Origin: Pelomyxa schiedti
Taxonomy: Eukaryota > Evosea > Pelobiontida > Pelomyxidae
Length of the DNA: 64,000 bases
NCBI GenBank assembly: GCA_020536535.1
Contig: JAHLWZ010000004.1
Coordinates: forward strand, 1-64,000
Direction of reading: 5' to 3'
Program-made: the position numbers and the translations under genes
Notes under the pieces: model-generated
Databases searched by the model: none
Told to the model about the DNA's origin: nothing
What the model saw: only the letters and a program-made list of their open reading frames with translations
In this document: positions 43,113-53,384 of the stretch, in pieces
Layout: the number at the start of each line of letters is the position of its first letter
How positions within the stretch are numbered: position 1 is the stretch's first letter

Positions 43113-44282
43113 TCACCAACCGGCGGTTTGTCTTAGGCTGAGGCTTCTGGGGTACCGCACGTTAATGTTGACAAGGAGGTCACCAGAACAGGTAGGCAAA
43201 GGCCGACTCATATACCAACACAGAAGCTTGACCACTGGGGATGGTGGTTTCCCACAAGGCATGCCCTCCCCCTTCAGTGTGAGTGTGTCTTGGTTGCGTA
43301 AGTGTTTGCCAATGGGTTAGTAAGGTAAAACTGCTTACTTGGAAAGGTGGAAATGGATGAATTCAGATACACAATGTGGCCATCAAGGTGCTTTATTTCT
43401 TGAACAAACCCAACAAGTGCCTGAGATTTTGTTAGTCGTTTTCCGATGCTTCAAAATGATCACACTTCCAATAAAGACACTGTGGTGCTAGTTTTTAGGG
43501 TGTCATTTATGCGCACAAAGTCAGGGTGTGGCTTGACCCTAAGATTGACTCGTACATCCCTGAAGAATGATGTGGGTGAGAAAGTAAATCGAGGGAAGTG
43601 AGAAACCCTGGAATAACGCCTCCTAACATTTCATTTGATTTCTCAGGAAAGACCTGTTTTCAGAGTCAGGGAAAATGCTACAAGAAAGTCAAGTACAAAG
43701 ATAGAATCGCTAGCGGCACCCGGGGGTATTGACACAACTACAGAATCTCCTACTGTTATAGTTCCACTGCCTCCACATTGGTGACAAGTATGCTTAATCA
43801 GTACCCCAGTGCCACGGCATTTCTCACACCTATGGATATTCGAAAACAAGAAGTATACCGGAGAATAACCTCTCTTGAAAGGCAAAAAAGCCTAAAGATC
43901 CCATTCCCTGCTTTCTTTCTACGTGCCCCTTGCTGTAGTCAATCAGGAAGTGAGTAGTCAAAAAAAAAAAAGAACACACCCTTGGCAAGCTGAACACTTC
44001 ACTAGATCGTTGGTTGTTTCAGCTCCCGTCCCATGACAATGAGGACATATTTGAATCCTCCTATACGGGACTGTAATCTCCTTCCCTGTATACAAATCCT
44101 AATTTCGTTATATTCCAGCCTCAGCCCTATTTGTTGGTATATGCATACTCGTATAGTTACATTTATGCTTTGTTTTGGCGTTTGTGCGTGAATTGGACAG
44201 TATTTTGCACCTCAAGTTCCACACTCAATTCAAGGGTAATAGCTTTTGTCCTACTAACACGTCCTTAACACCCACAGAGAGG
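43113..44282 (-). CDS. DnaJ-like chaperone, zinc-finger and C-terminal domains, no J domain seen
   Basis: Exons on the minus strand encode KAITLELSVELEDLYTGKEI, TVPYRRIQICPHCHGTGAET, CSACQGKGHVERKQG, CEKCRGTGVLIKHTCHQCGG, SVVVSIPPGAASDSI, DVRVNLRVKPHPDFVRI, ALVGFVQEIKHLDGHIVYLN, LKGEGMPCGKPPSP, and finally GDLLVNINVRYPRSLSLRQT. These are the four CxxCxGxG units and the two C-terminal beta domains of class I DnaJ/HSP40. Only about 65 bp separate the first recognisable exon from the stop of the upstream gene, and no J domain (HPD) or convincing start codon was found there. Either the J-domain exon is elsewhere or the gene is truncated. Confidence 0.7.
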
Positions 44283-44349
44283 ATAATGAGATAAAGGAAG
44301 GGGAAAAAAAAAAGGGTACAAATTAATCTACATTTAATAAAGACATCGA

Positions 44350-44733
44350 TCAATAAAGGAAACCTCTGTCCAGATTGTCACCAAACTGGATGGAGTACGA
44401 GTGAAACAAAGAAACAGCAGTGAACAGAGCCAAGCCAGCCAAAAACAACCACGTCAAGGCATTGCCGTCACAAACGCCCCCTGTCTCCCCCTGCCTCCCA
44501 CTGACCCCGGATCTCTGTGTACTGCCATTATTACTTCTACTTCTGTTGCTACTGCTGCTGCCACTAGCGCTACTTTTAGTGCTGCCAACATTGCATATTG
44601 CTGCTAGGTCACTCAAAGATCTTATCGCCGGTACTGCGTCTGCCGCATTCCGTTGTGTCTGCCGTTTTGAGATCGACGTGTCATGTACCGGTGGCGATAA
44701 TGGGGGGTCTGAGTCGGCCTGCGGCGCGGTGCT
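44350..44733 (-). CDS. Small tail-anchored membrane protein, unrecognised
   Basis: Single exon of 127 aa when read from the MSTAPQADSDPP start. About 85 residues are Ser/Asn/Arg-rich and probably disordered, followed by one hydrophobic helix (ALTWLFLAGLALFTAVSLF) and a short polar tail (HSYSIQFGDNLDRGFLY). The topology fits a tail-anchored ER or mitochondrial protein. No family recognised. It lies directly upstream of the DnaJ fragment on the same strand. Confidence 0.55.
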   Translation of the reverse strand, partial: STAPQADSDPPLSPPVHDTSISKRQTQRNAADAVPAIRSLSDLAAICNVGSTKSSASGSSSSNRSRSNNGSTQRSGVSGRQGETGGVCDGNALTWLFLAGLALFTAVSLFHSYSIQFGDNLDRGFLY

Positions 44734-44959
44734 CATCGTTGTTGCTTTGAAAGTGAAATCTATTTCGACATTTGAGCTTTTTCACTTGATGAGGGGAGCA
44801 GCCTCAGATTTGTCCATCAATAACTCTCTTGGTGGTGTTGGTCTCCAGCCCCCTGGTCTTCCTCATACATACAACTCCAACACCACATCCCTTCGAATTT
44901 ACAAGTATCACCCTCATCGATTTGAGAGGGAAAAAAAAATGGTGCTGTTGTTTTAGTTG

Positions 44960-47643
44960 TTACAGTTGAGAGGGTGGGAACTTGTTTACAATGGAGGTGA
45001 GACTGTCGATCACAGTTTTTTGGCTTTGAACAGTCTCCTGTAAAACAAACACAGTGTTCTGTAACTCCATGTGTTCCCGCATCATTGTGGCAAGTACTGT
45101 ACCCAGTGCATCAAAGTGCTCTGGCTGGTATTCTCTTATGTGGTTGTGCATTTCCTCTTTGTGTCCCATCCATGGGCACGTTGGGGTAGAGCAGTTGACA
45201 ATCCCTTCTGATGGAGGAGGCCTGTTGAGCACCGAGCAGGTACATACGTGATTGTGGAGAACCCGGCGCGGCAGTGTGTGCCAGCATTGAACGCTTGGGC
45301 AGTGCGTTTGTTGGTACTGGCACGCGGCAAGGTGCCTCTCTCTCATTGAGAGAGGACAGGTGTATGTGCAGCCGTGATTATTGCATCTCACTTGCAACCT
45401 GTATGGAATGAGCAAGTGTGTAAGCAATCGGATCGCTGCTATACCCAAGGTATTCTACCATCAGTGCTGGAGGAAGAGGAAGCATCTCTGAATGTGTTAC
45501 GGTTTCCGAGCAAAGTGGGCAGCATTTGAAGCGTTCTATCCAGTTGTCGATGCACTTTCGACAAAACACAGCATTCTACAAAAGCCATGACTCAGTTGGA
45601 GATTTTGAGGTGAATAGTTGTTGGTTGAGACCTCGCTTTTTGAATGGAAGACAGGTATCACAGCAACATGCTTGCATAACTGGCACAAAAAAGATACTGC
45701 AGCAGAGGAAGTAAACCATTCAATCGGCATCCCATGAATTCCAAATTGTTGCTCCTTATGGAACTCGGGATGTTTTTCCCTAAAAGAATTAGATTTTACC
45801 TCACAAAGTACAGCATACAGTTTCGTTGCAGCTTCAGGAGTTTTGGTGCATAATGAACTTGAAGGGGAAGACTCGAGTTTTAGTGGCAGGGCAAGCTGTT
45901 CAAGGAATTTCACGAATTTCGATGGCACTATGCCGCCCACATCGCCTCTTGAACCGAAGAGCCATCCCTTCAATAAGGTTCACTTAATTGTTAATCCACT
46001 TCAAGCCAACCTTTTGCAAAGGCTTTACGATAATAATTTCATCCCCTTTGGAGAAGCCAAGTTCATGCGGTTTGGTGGCTTTAAAATCGTATAATGCTGT
46101 GGCCTTATATGGCACCTGCTAATATGGTTTTGTTAGTTGCAAGAAAAATACTTTTATCAACCGGTATTTTTTGAACATCTGCTGCTTGTTGTACGGGCGC
46201 GATAGCTTGTGCAGTAAATTGTGTCTGTTCGGCGTGTAGCTGTGCGTCAAGAGGCGCAGTAGGTGAGGGTTTCTCAGAACTGGAACCTATGGGCGCAAGA
46301 GAGGAATTTGTCGAATGGTCTACTTGTACTAGAACAGTGGGGTTATCTGTAGCTTTAGTTGCACAAGGAAGCTGAGGTGTGCTTGTAATAGCTGTGTTGG
46401 GAGTGGCTGGTGATAGTTCATTAGATGTCTGATTGGAAGGCAAAGCCGATTCCACTGGTACACATGTTTCTTGAGTTACAGGGCTTCGTGTTTCTTGGGT
46501 GATAGGGGTCTGTGTTTCCTGATTTGAAGGGAGGGAACTATTGGAGGGCCCACTTGATTGAGGGACATCAGTTGAAACTGATACAGGATTTGCTGTGTCA
46601 GTTTGATTTACGGAATTTGTCGGTGGAGTCCTCTTTTCGGTTGCAGGCCGTGAAGAGGGTTCGCCGCTTTCTGTAATATATGTATGTTGGAAAACCATGA
46701 AAAAAAGGATCAGTACCGATTTTTTCCACATAAAGGGCAGGTAAGTACCCATATTTATTGTTCAAAACACCAAGTATCCAGCCATTGTTGCCTCTGTTAA
46801 GAATAGTGAGCTCGTCATCTCTGTTAAATGACAGCTCTGCATCCTTCACAGAAGCATAGCTATATCTTGCACGGGCTCTATATGGGTACTGCTGGACCAC
46901 ACCAGGAGTAGCGGAGCCACTGGGGGAGTCGCTGGTGATAGCAGCAGGCTGGAGTTTATCTGCTTGTGCTTGCGGTTGTGCTTGTGGTTGTGCTTGTGAG
47001 GACGGTTGTACTTGTGGTGACGGCTGTGTTTGTGGTGTTTCTGGTTGCTGGGTTGTTTGTGGCGGTGTTGGTTTGGTATCAACCCCCTGTGGTTGTAGAT
47101 GATCAGGCAATCTCTGCACAAATCCAGAGGGTATGTGACCAATTTTGCCCTGCGTTACTGCACGCCACCAACCACCAGGAAGGTTATCAGCCACTATGTC
47201 GAGATCGTCACCCGTTTTGAAGGACAGTTCGCTTGGAGAGCTACCAGTGTAGTCATATATAGCCCGAACTCTGTGCATAATAATGACAGCAAAGGTTGAT
47301 CAGGCACAACGTCACAAAATGGCAACAAACTTGCATTACAACCGCACCTGAATTTAACTGGTCCAATTGCGGCCGCCGTTGTTTCTTCGACGTAACTGCT
47401 GGGAAAGATGCCCACTTTGCCGTCTTTATTTCTTCCGTAAGTCCATCCTTGGGGGTACTTCTTCAAAACCTGTATTTTGTATTGCCAGTCACATAAAACG
47501 GTCCCTTCTTTACGTCGGTTTTTTTTCTTTCTCAAGCTGTCAAATACCTCGATCGTTTCGCCTTGTTGTATGGACAGTTGAGCGTCGGTTTGGGCATCAA
47601 ACTTGCACTTCGCAACAGCGTACGTCGTCGATCCACTAAACAT
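44960..47643 (-). CDS. Four-SH3, RING and TRAF-type zinc-finger protein
   Basis: Multi-exon gene read from the ATG at 47643. SH3-1: AVAKCKFDAQTDAQLSIQQG, GWTYGRNKDGKVGIFPSSYV. SH3-2: RVRAIYDYTGSSPSELSFKT, GWWRAV, GHIPSGFV. A Pro/Gln-rich linker follows. SH3-3: YRARARYSYASVKDAELSFN, GWILGVLNNKYGYLPALYV. A Thr/Ser/Pro-rich linker follows. SH3-4: ALYDFKATKPHELGFSKGDE, GWLFGSRGDVGGIVPSKFV. An exon continuous with SH3-4 then leads into a RING-like segment (LCKHVAVIPV, AVFCRKCIDNWIERFKCCPL) and TRAF-type fingers (RCNNHGCTYTCPLSMRERHL, CPWMGHKEEMHNHI). It ends in a short coiled coil. Inferred role: an E3 ligase recruited to Pro-rich ligands. The first RING cysteines are split by an intron and not fully resolved. 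Confidence 0.75.
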
Positions 47644-48019
47644 ATTTTTTTTATTTTTTTTTATAGGATTTGTCCGTATGTCCTTGAAAAGTAAACAGGC
47701 AGCGGAACGAATGTGTCAAAATCAGATCTCCAAGTAGTGGAAGTGACCAGACTCGTCGGAAGAAGTGGAGGAAGAGAAAGCGAGGAAACTCCCTGGGGGG
47801 GGCTGAAGATAGTGCCTGAGAAACAAATCAAGTTCCTGTGAGGTCAGACAATTGGACAATGGAGTAGAATGCGGCTCCTGAGGTGATGTGGTCTGTTTTC
47901 CCGTTCCAGTTCTGTGGAGGTAATTGCCATCTGAAGATTAAAAACCCACTCAGTTGCAGTGTTCCACAAAAAACCCAAAATCATCACATCACACAAAAAC
48001 AAAAAAAGCCGCTCAAGGA
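47644..48019. promoter_or_regulatory. Divergent promoter between SH3-RING gene and AspRS
   Basis: 376 bp between two opposite start codons. It has a T/A-rich stretch next to 47643; no specific element recognised. Confidence 0.4.
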
Positions 48020-50439
48020 ATGTCACAGCCACCTGCCGAAGTTACGACACCGGCCACATCTTCTGCCGCCGCAGCAGCGACAACTGCCCCATCCAAAGCG
48101 TATGGTTTTTTTTGGCTTTTGCTCCTTTTTTTTTTTTTTCTTTTCCCTGGTGAACTAATATTATTCAAGTGCCGCCAAGAAGCTTGCAAAACAACAAGCT
48201 AAAGAGAAGAGGAAAACAGAAACAGTTTGTTCTTTATCTGCTTAACCACTTTTTTCCTCTCTTTCTAAAAGTTTCAATATTTATGCAGGCAGCAAAAGTC
48301 GCTGCGACTAAGTCGACTGCTGCAGCAGCAGCAACTGCAACCACAGCTGCTTCTGGTACAATGGACCAAGTGTTTGGAGTCAAGATACTCAATCAATCCC
48401 AAACGAGGGAGAATGCTCAGTACACCAAGTTGAAAACACTTGATCCCACTTCAAACGGAAAGACAGTATTACTGAGGGGCCGTGTGTTCGCTTCAAGGGC
48501 AAAAGGTTCTCCTTAGAACTCCAAAGTTCCCATGAGAGCCTAATATCTTTCCTTATTTAGGAAACCTATGCTTTATTCTTTTAAGGCAAGGTCAATTCTC
48601 CGTGCAGTGCCTCTTTGAAAAGAGTGAGACGTGTCCAAAAGCCCTAGTTACCTTTGCTTCCAAGTACATTAACATGTCACTGCTTCCCTAACTTTTCTTC
48701 ACAGAGTAACAAACGAGTCTATAGTTGATATTGTTGGGCAAGTAAAGACGTCACCTGTTCCCATTGAAAAAGCCAGTCAGAGGGAGGTTGAAGTTCTTGG
48801 ACAAAAGCTGTTTGTAGTCAGTGCCGCAGCGGTAGTCCTATCACTTTTCCTTCTTGTCATTAATTTTCTCCAATAGCCCCTTCCTCTGCAACTAGAAGAT
48901 TTATCGCGCCCGTCTCCTTTCCTTAAGCAGCAGAAAGCCCTGGTGGAGCAATTAGGAAAACAAGTAAAAGCTTCTTTCTCCCAATGTTTCCTAATCATTG
49001 GTTAGATTGAGGCTTTGAAAACCAAGCACACACCCGAAGAGCAGAATGCATCTCCAGTTAAAGAAGAGTTGGCAAAGTTGGAGGCTGAACGTGTTAAAGC
49101 CCAAGTATATCCCACCTCTGTAACCTTCCTTTCCCAACTTTTTCAAAGTCCTTTGTCCGTGTTAATCAAGAAGCTCGATTGGACCACCGTGTTGTGGATT
49201 TGAGGGTATACCCCTTAATCTTTCCCTCATTCAAATGACATAAATAATACTCTTTAGACACCCGCTAATCATGCAATTTTCCGACTTCAATCTGCTGTGG
49301 CCCAACTGTTCCGTGAGTACATGTACACACAGGACTTTGTTGAGATTCACACCCCTAAACTTATTGGGTGCTCCAGTGAGGGTGGCGCAAACATCTTTTC
49401 TGTTGACTACTTTGACAGTAAACTTCTTTTGAATGATATTTTCTTGGAGTAACGACCTTTCAGGAAAGGCTTACCTCGCACAATCCCCACAGCTGTATAA
49501 GCAAATGGCTATAACTGCGGATCTTGATCGCGTTTTTGAAGTTGGTCCTGTATTCAGGGCTGAAAACAGCCATACACGCAGACACCTTACGGAATTCATG
49601 GGTCTCGATATTGAAATGGCTTTCTATGGTCTTCTGAGCTCCAGTCAGCAGCCTTTTCGTACTAACGCAACCTAGAGCACTACCATGAAGTCCTGGATGT
49701 ACTTGAAGGAATGTTCAACTACTTGTTCCATGGCCTTGAAACACGGTTCGCTGCCGATATTGCCATTGTCAATCAGCAGTACCCTCTGCAGCCTTTGGTG
49801 TACAAACCAATAATGCGGTTGAAATTCCCAGAGGCTGTACAAATGCTTAGAGAGGCCGGAGTTGATATGGATCCTCTAAGCGATTTGACTACCCCACAAG
49901 AAATTCGCCTGGGTATAACTTTCATCTGATACTATTAACCATGTAACAATTAATTAGGTGAGTTGGTGAAGCAGAAGTACAATACGGACGTCTACATTCT
50001 TGACAAATTCCCAGCATGTGCCCGACCTTTCTATACTATGCCCGACCCCGTTGACCCTGTCTGTAAAGATTCCACCCAACTTCTTTCGTAATGTTCGTCT
50101 CAGAACTACTCAAATTCGTACGATATCTTCCTGAGGGGACAAGAGATTTGCTCTGGCTCTCAACGAGTTCACGACCCAGAGTTGCTGATCAAGCGCGCGA
50201 CTGCCAAGGGAGTCAAACCAGACACCATCAAGGACTACATTGACTCTTTCAGGTTTCCTTTCCCCAACCCGCTTTGCTTAACCAAGTGAACTCACAACAC
50301 GTTCCCTCACAGGTGGGGTGCACCACCACACGCCGGAGCCGGCATTGGTCTAGAAAGGGTTACCATGCTGTACCTGGGCCTCAAGAACATCAGGAAGACA
50401 TCCATGTTCCCTCGCGACCCGAACCGCCTCTTCCCCTAA
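48020..50439 (+). CDS. Aspartyl-tRNA synthetase, cytosolic type
   Basis: Multi-exon class II synthetase. A Lys/Ala-rich N-terminal extension ([17 protein letters not shown]) typical of eukaryotic AspRS is followed by the OB-fold anticodon domain ([37 protein letters not shown]) and the catalytic core. Motif 1 region: [20 protein letters not shown]. Motif 2: [20 protein letters not shown]. Motif 3: [20 protein letters not shown], then [11 protein letters not shown] at the C-terminus, which is the diagnostic AspRS ending. It attaches Asp to tRNA-Asp in the cytosol. The hinge between the OB fold and the core (about 48.8-49.2 kb) is longer and Gln/Lys-rich. It contains several exons split by 40-60 nt introns. 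Confidence 0.92.
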
Positions 50440-50604
50440 ACTTTCCAAGTTTGTTTCACTGCCTGTTGCAAAGTCAAAAGAACAAGGTTCGGTACTCATT
50501 TTTCTTGGTGGTGTGACAGGGTTCAGCGAAGATGTTGGTTTCGTTGAATTGTTGTTTTCTTTTCGGCAGCACCAACAAAAAGTAGTTCTTTTTTTTTGGA
50601 AGTG

Positions 50605-51690
50605 ATGGCGCAGCTGCCTACGCACCTGGCGACGCATCACGCGAACGACGCCGACGCAAACAAAGAGGGAGGGGAAGGATCGGCGAGCGGCAACAGCGAC
50701 GGCAGCGGCGCCGCGTCGTCGTCGGGGGCGGTGTTTGGCTACGGGGGGGAGATCAGCATCGTGGCGGTGAGGGCGGCGGTGTACTACTACGAGGCGTGCA
50801 CGAACCTGTGGCGCGCGGGCGACGGCGGGCTGTCGCGGGTGGACCTGATGTCCTCGCCAAACACCCAGACGTTTAGGATTGTAGCGGTCGACACAAAGAC
50901 GGAAGATGTGTGTGTATTTATTTATTCCCCTGCTCCCCCCTCCCCCCCTCCCCTTCACTTCTTCTGCCTTTCTTTTCTCTTTTTTGTATTTGAAAGTCTT
51001 TGAGGGGGTTTTACTGACTCGTGGGAATGCATGAAATTGCAGGTTGTTATAAATACCCCGCTGTTTCGGGAATTGGTGTACACACGTGTTAGCAATGTTT
51101 TTCATCAGTGGTCTGATGGAAGAGTCAGTTATGGCTTAAATTTTGCAACTCAAAAAGAAGCGGTAGAATTTGCTAGAACACTAGATGATGCTATTTTGAA
51201 ACTTCTCAACCAAGGTTTGAAATCTTTCTAACCATATTTCCTTTCTCCCCACCTAAACTACCAAATAAATTTCTCTGCTGGCCACTTGAAGGAAGCAACG
51301 CCTCACTTCGCCAAATCACAGCACGAGATCAGACAGTGTATAGCACGCCAGTTCCAAAATGTTGTCCCCTTTCCTTTCGTAAAGAGGCTAATTAAACTTT
51401 GTTAGGTGAAGATGAGATATCTCCACCACCTTACCAGTCAACCAAGGTACTCTTTTTTTTGCACCCAATTTTCGCTCCCACCAAATACAATCAATACAGA
51501 CTGACAGCTCAGCAGCTGTTACTCAAGTGGACCTTGTTGCACTCCGGGTTTCTTCCCTTGTCAAATTGGCGCTGCAGTTAACGCTTCCTTAGGCAGAACT
51601 GCTGTCAATGTTCAATACACAATTGGAGAAGACAAAGAAAGAGATACTCGGAGCAGTAGCAGCGTCCCGTACATAAAAATGTTTGTTTAA
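50605..51690 (+). CDS. EVH1 (WH1) domain protein, Ena/VASP-like
   Basis: A Gly/Ser/Ala-rich leader of about 50 residues precedes an EVH1 domain: VRAAVYYYEACTNLWRAGDG, LSRVDLMSSPNTQTFRIVAV, VVINTPLFRELVYTRVSNVF, HQWSDGRVSYGLNFATQKEA. The aromatic cluster (Y-W-F) that binds FPPPP ligands is in place (YYYEACTNLW, FHQW). EVH1 domains target actin regulators (Ena/VASP, WASP, Homer, SPRED) to proline-rich partners. Downstream exons are short (GEDEISPPPYQSTK; end NVQYTIGEDKERDTRSSSSV) and lack an obvious EVH2 or tetramerisation domain. Exon joins after 51215 are partly uncertain; the stop near 51690 is the best candidate. Confidence 0.75.
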
Positions 51691-51735
51691 AATAATGGCA
51701 GGAATTGTATTTTATTCCCTTCGGACAACGGCTTT

Positions 51736-53172
51736 TTGATGAGCCATTGTAGAACGGTCCGTTGGTGGGACTTGCACCCTATCGACATGTGGGGCCTCGA
51801 CACCTACTACGCCATGGTGATACATCGGTATTACTACGAGAGCATGTGCGCGCGCCCCGACGACTTCGAATACAACTCCAAGTTACTGGACTGGGAGCGC
51901 CAGTACGAGGTGTCGGCGTCCTTCACCAGCGAGCGCGCTGCGGCGACCCGCGACCAGTTCCTCGCCCTGGCCGCCGCGGCCCTGGTGCCCCGCTGCGGCG
52001 CCTCCAGCCCCGCGCGCCGCCTGCCCTGCACCGTGCTCATGGACCTGCGGTCGCGCTGGATCATGCGCGTGGCCCGCGAGGTCTGCGGCACCCTCCGCGT
52101 GCGCTGCGACCCGCCCGCCAACAGGGAGGCGCTGGTGCACGTGTTCCTGGGGCTGTCCGCGTCGGGCGGCGTCGTGCGCGGCGAGTGCCGCCTGGCGCTG
52201 TCGCCCGGGGCGGCCGAGGGCCGCGGGCTGCTCCTCCGCGGGTCGCTGGGCCGCGGCCGCTTCCTGGCCTCGAGGGACACGATCGGCAGCCGCCGGCCCC
52301 GGTACTCCGTCGTGGCCTGGGGCGGCGACGTGGCGGTGCCCGACTTCCACGAGAGCGACCACCCCGCCGTGTGCAACACCAGGTGGATCGTGTTCGTAGG
52401 CAGACACTCGCTGGTGGTGTGGAAGGCCGCCGGGGGCGAGCTGCGGGGGAAGAGGGAGCTGAGGGGCCTGCCTTGCACGCTGTATGCCGGGTACGACGGC
52501 GGTGCCACGTTCGTGGGGGGCAACACGCTGGCGATCATGGCGGTCAGCGTGCCCCCTGGAGGCGGCGGGGGGGGGAGGGAAGCCCGCCCTTGCGTGGTAT
52601 TTGTGGACTTGAAACAGACTTTTGCTGACGGGCTTCTTACTGTGGTGAGGGACATCGATGTTCCTGATGCAGGCGTTGGCGGGCGAGGGCCCTCAGGCTT
52701 TCTGGACGGTAGCGGAAGCTGCATGTGCGTGGGTGACGATGTGTTAACCATATTCTCCACCCAGACCAAGCACATCATATACAACACAAGGACAGGCAAT
52801 ACCTCAGTCTTCGCCCGCCCCTGCTTCCTCGAGATAGTCGGCAAGGAACACATCTGCGTGCACAGCGGTGAAAAGGCCCTGTACATTTACCACGTCCCCG
52901 ACATTGTGGCCACGAACCCGTGCATGTCATTCGCTTCCTTTGGTGCTCTGGAATCCAACCCGCGGGTGGGCACTAGGACCGGAATTGTTGCTATTCCCGC
53001 TGTGCCTTACACCAAAAAAGTTGCATGGCTAGAGTATAAGATTCCCCCTGAGGGGGGAACCGCGTTTCCTGTGCTTACGGGACTATTTGATGTCACAACT
53101 GGCATGAAAATTGGTGTTGTGGAGGTGAAGTGGGTGAAATCAGGGGGAAGGCCCACCCCGCCAAGTTCATGA
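51736..53172 (+). CDS. Unrecognised GC-rich 478-aa protein
   Basis: Single exon; the middle (51.9-52.6 kb) is very GC-rich. The N-terminus is Trp/Tyr-rich (VRWWDLHPIDMWGLDTYYAM), followed by an Ala/Arg-rich helix-like stretch (RDQFLALAAAALVPRCGASS, LMDLRSRWIMRVAREV). A beta-rich C-terminal half follows with repeating strands (WIVFVGRHSLVVWKAAGGEL, CMCVGDDVLTIFSTQTKHII, HICVHSGEKALYIYHVPDIV). The last part looks like a degenerate beta-propeller, but no WD or Kelch consensus is clear. No signal peptide or TM helix. Possibly a lineage-specific family member; function unknown. The first in-frame ATG at 51739 is one codon downstream of the open-frame start. Confidence 0.7.
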   Translation: MMSHCRTVRWWDLHPIDMWGLDTYYAMVIHRYYYESMCARPDDFEYNSKLLDWERQYEVSASFTSERAAATRDQFLALAAAALVPRCGASSPARRLPCTVLMDLRSRWIMRVAREVCGTLRVRCDPPANREALVHVFLGLSASGGVVRGECRLALSPGAAEGRGLLLRGSLGRGRFLASRDTIGSRRPRYSVVAWGGDVAVPDFHESDHPAVCNTRWIVFVGRHSLVVWKAAGGELRGKRELRGLPCTLYAGYDGGATFVGGNTLAIMAVSVPPGGGGGGREARPCVVFVDLKQTFADGLLTVVRDIDVPDAGVGGRGPSGFLDGSGSCMCVGDDVLTIFSTQTKHIIYNTRTGNTSVFARPCFLEIVGKEHICVHSGEKALYIYHVPDIVATNPCMSFASFGALESNPRVGTRTGIVAIPAVPYTKKVAWLEYKIPPEGGTAFPVLTGLFDVTTGMKIGVVEVKWVKSGGRPTPPSS

Positions 53173-53384
53173 AAGAAGGCAGATTTGGAGAGGCACAAGG
53201 AACGTACAATATAATTAGTGTGCACTACAATGTTTCAATTTTACATAAATTCAGAAAATTACTGCAGATGTTGAAGAGAGTTGATGAAACCTTGGTCTCC
53301 TGTATTCGGCAACCTATAATGTATTGTTAGTTTAAGAGGTTTTTCGCAGTCTTTACCTCCTATTTACTGAATGCAAAGGGGTCA

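Noticed and set aside
51762-52628. Alternative Arg/Gly/Pro-rich frame inside the 478-aa gene
   Set aside because: Frame 2 of GC-rich coding sequence with no start context; the longer frame has balanced composition across its length.
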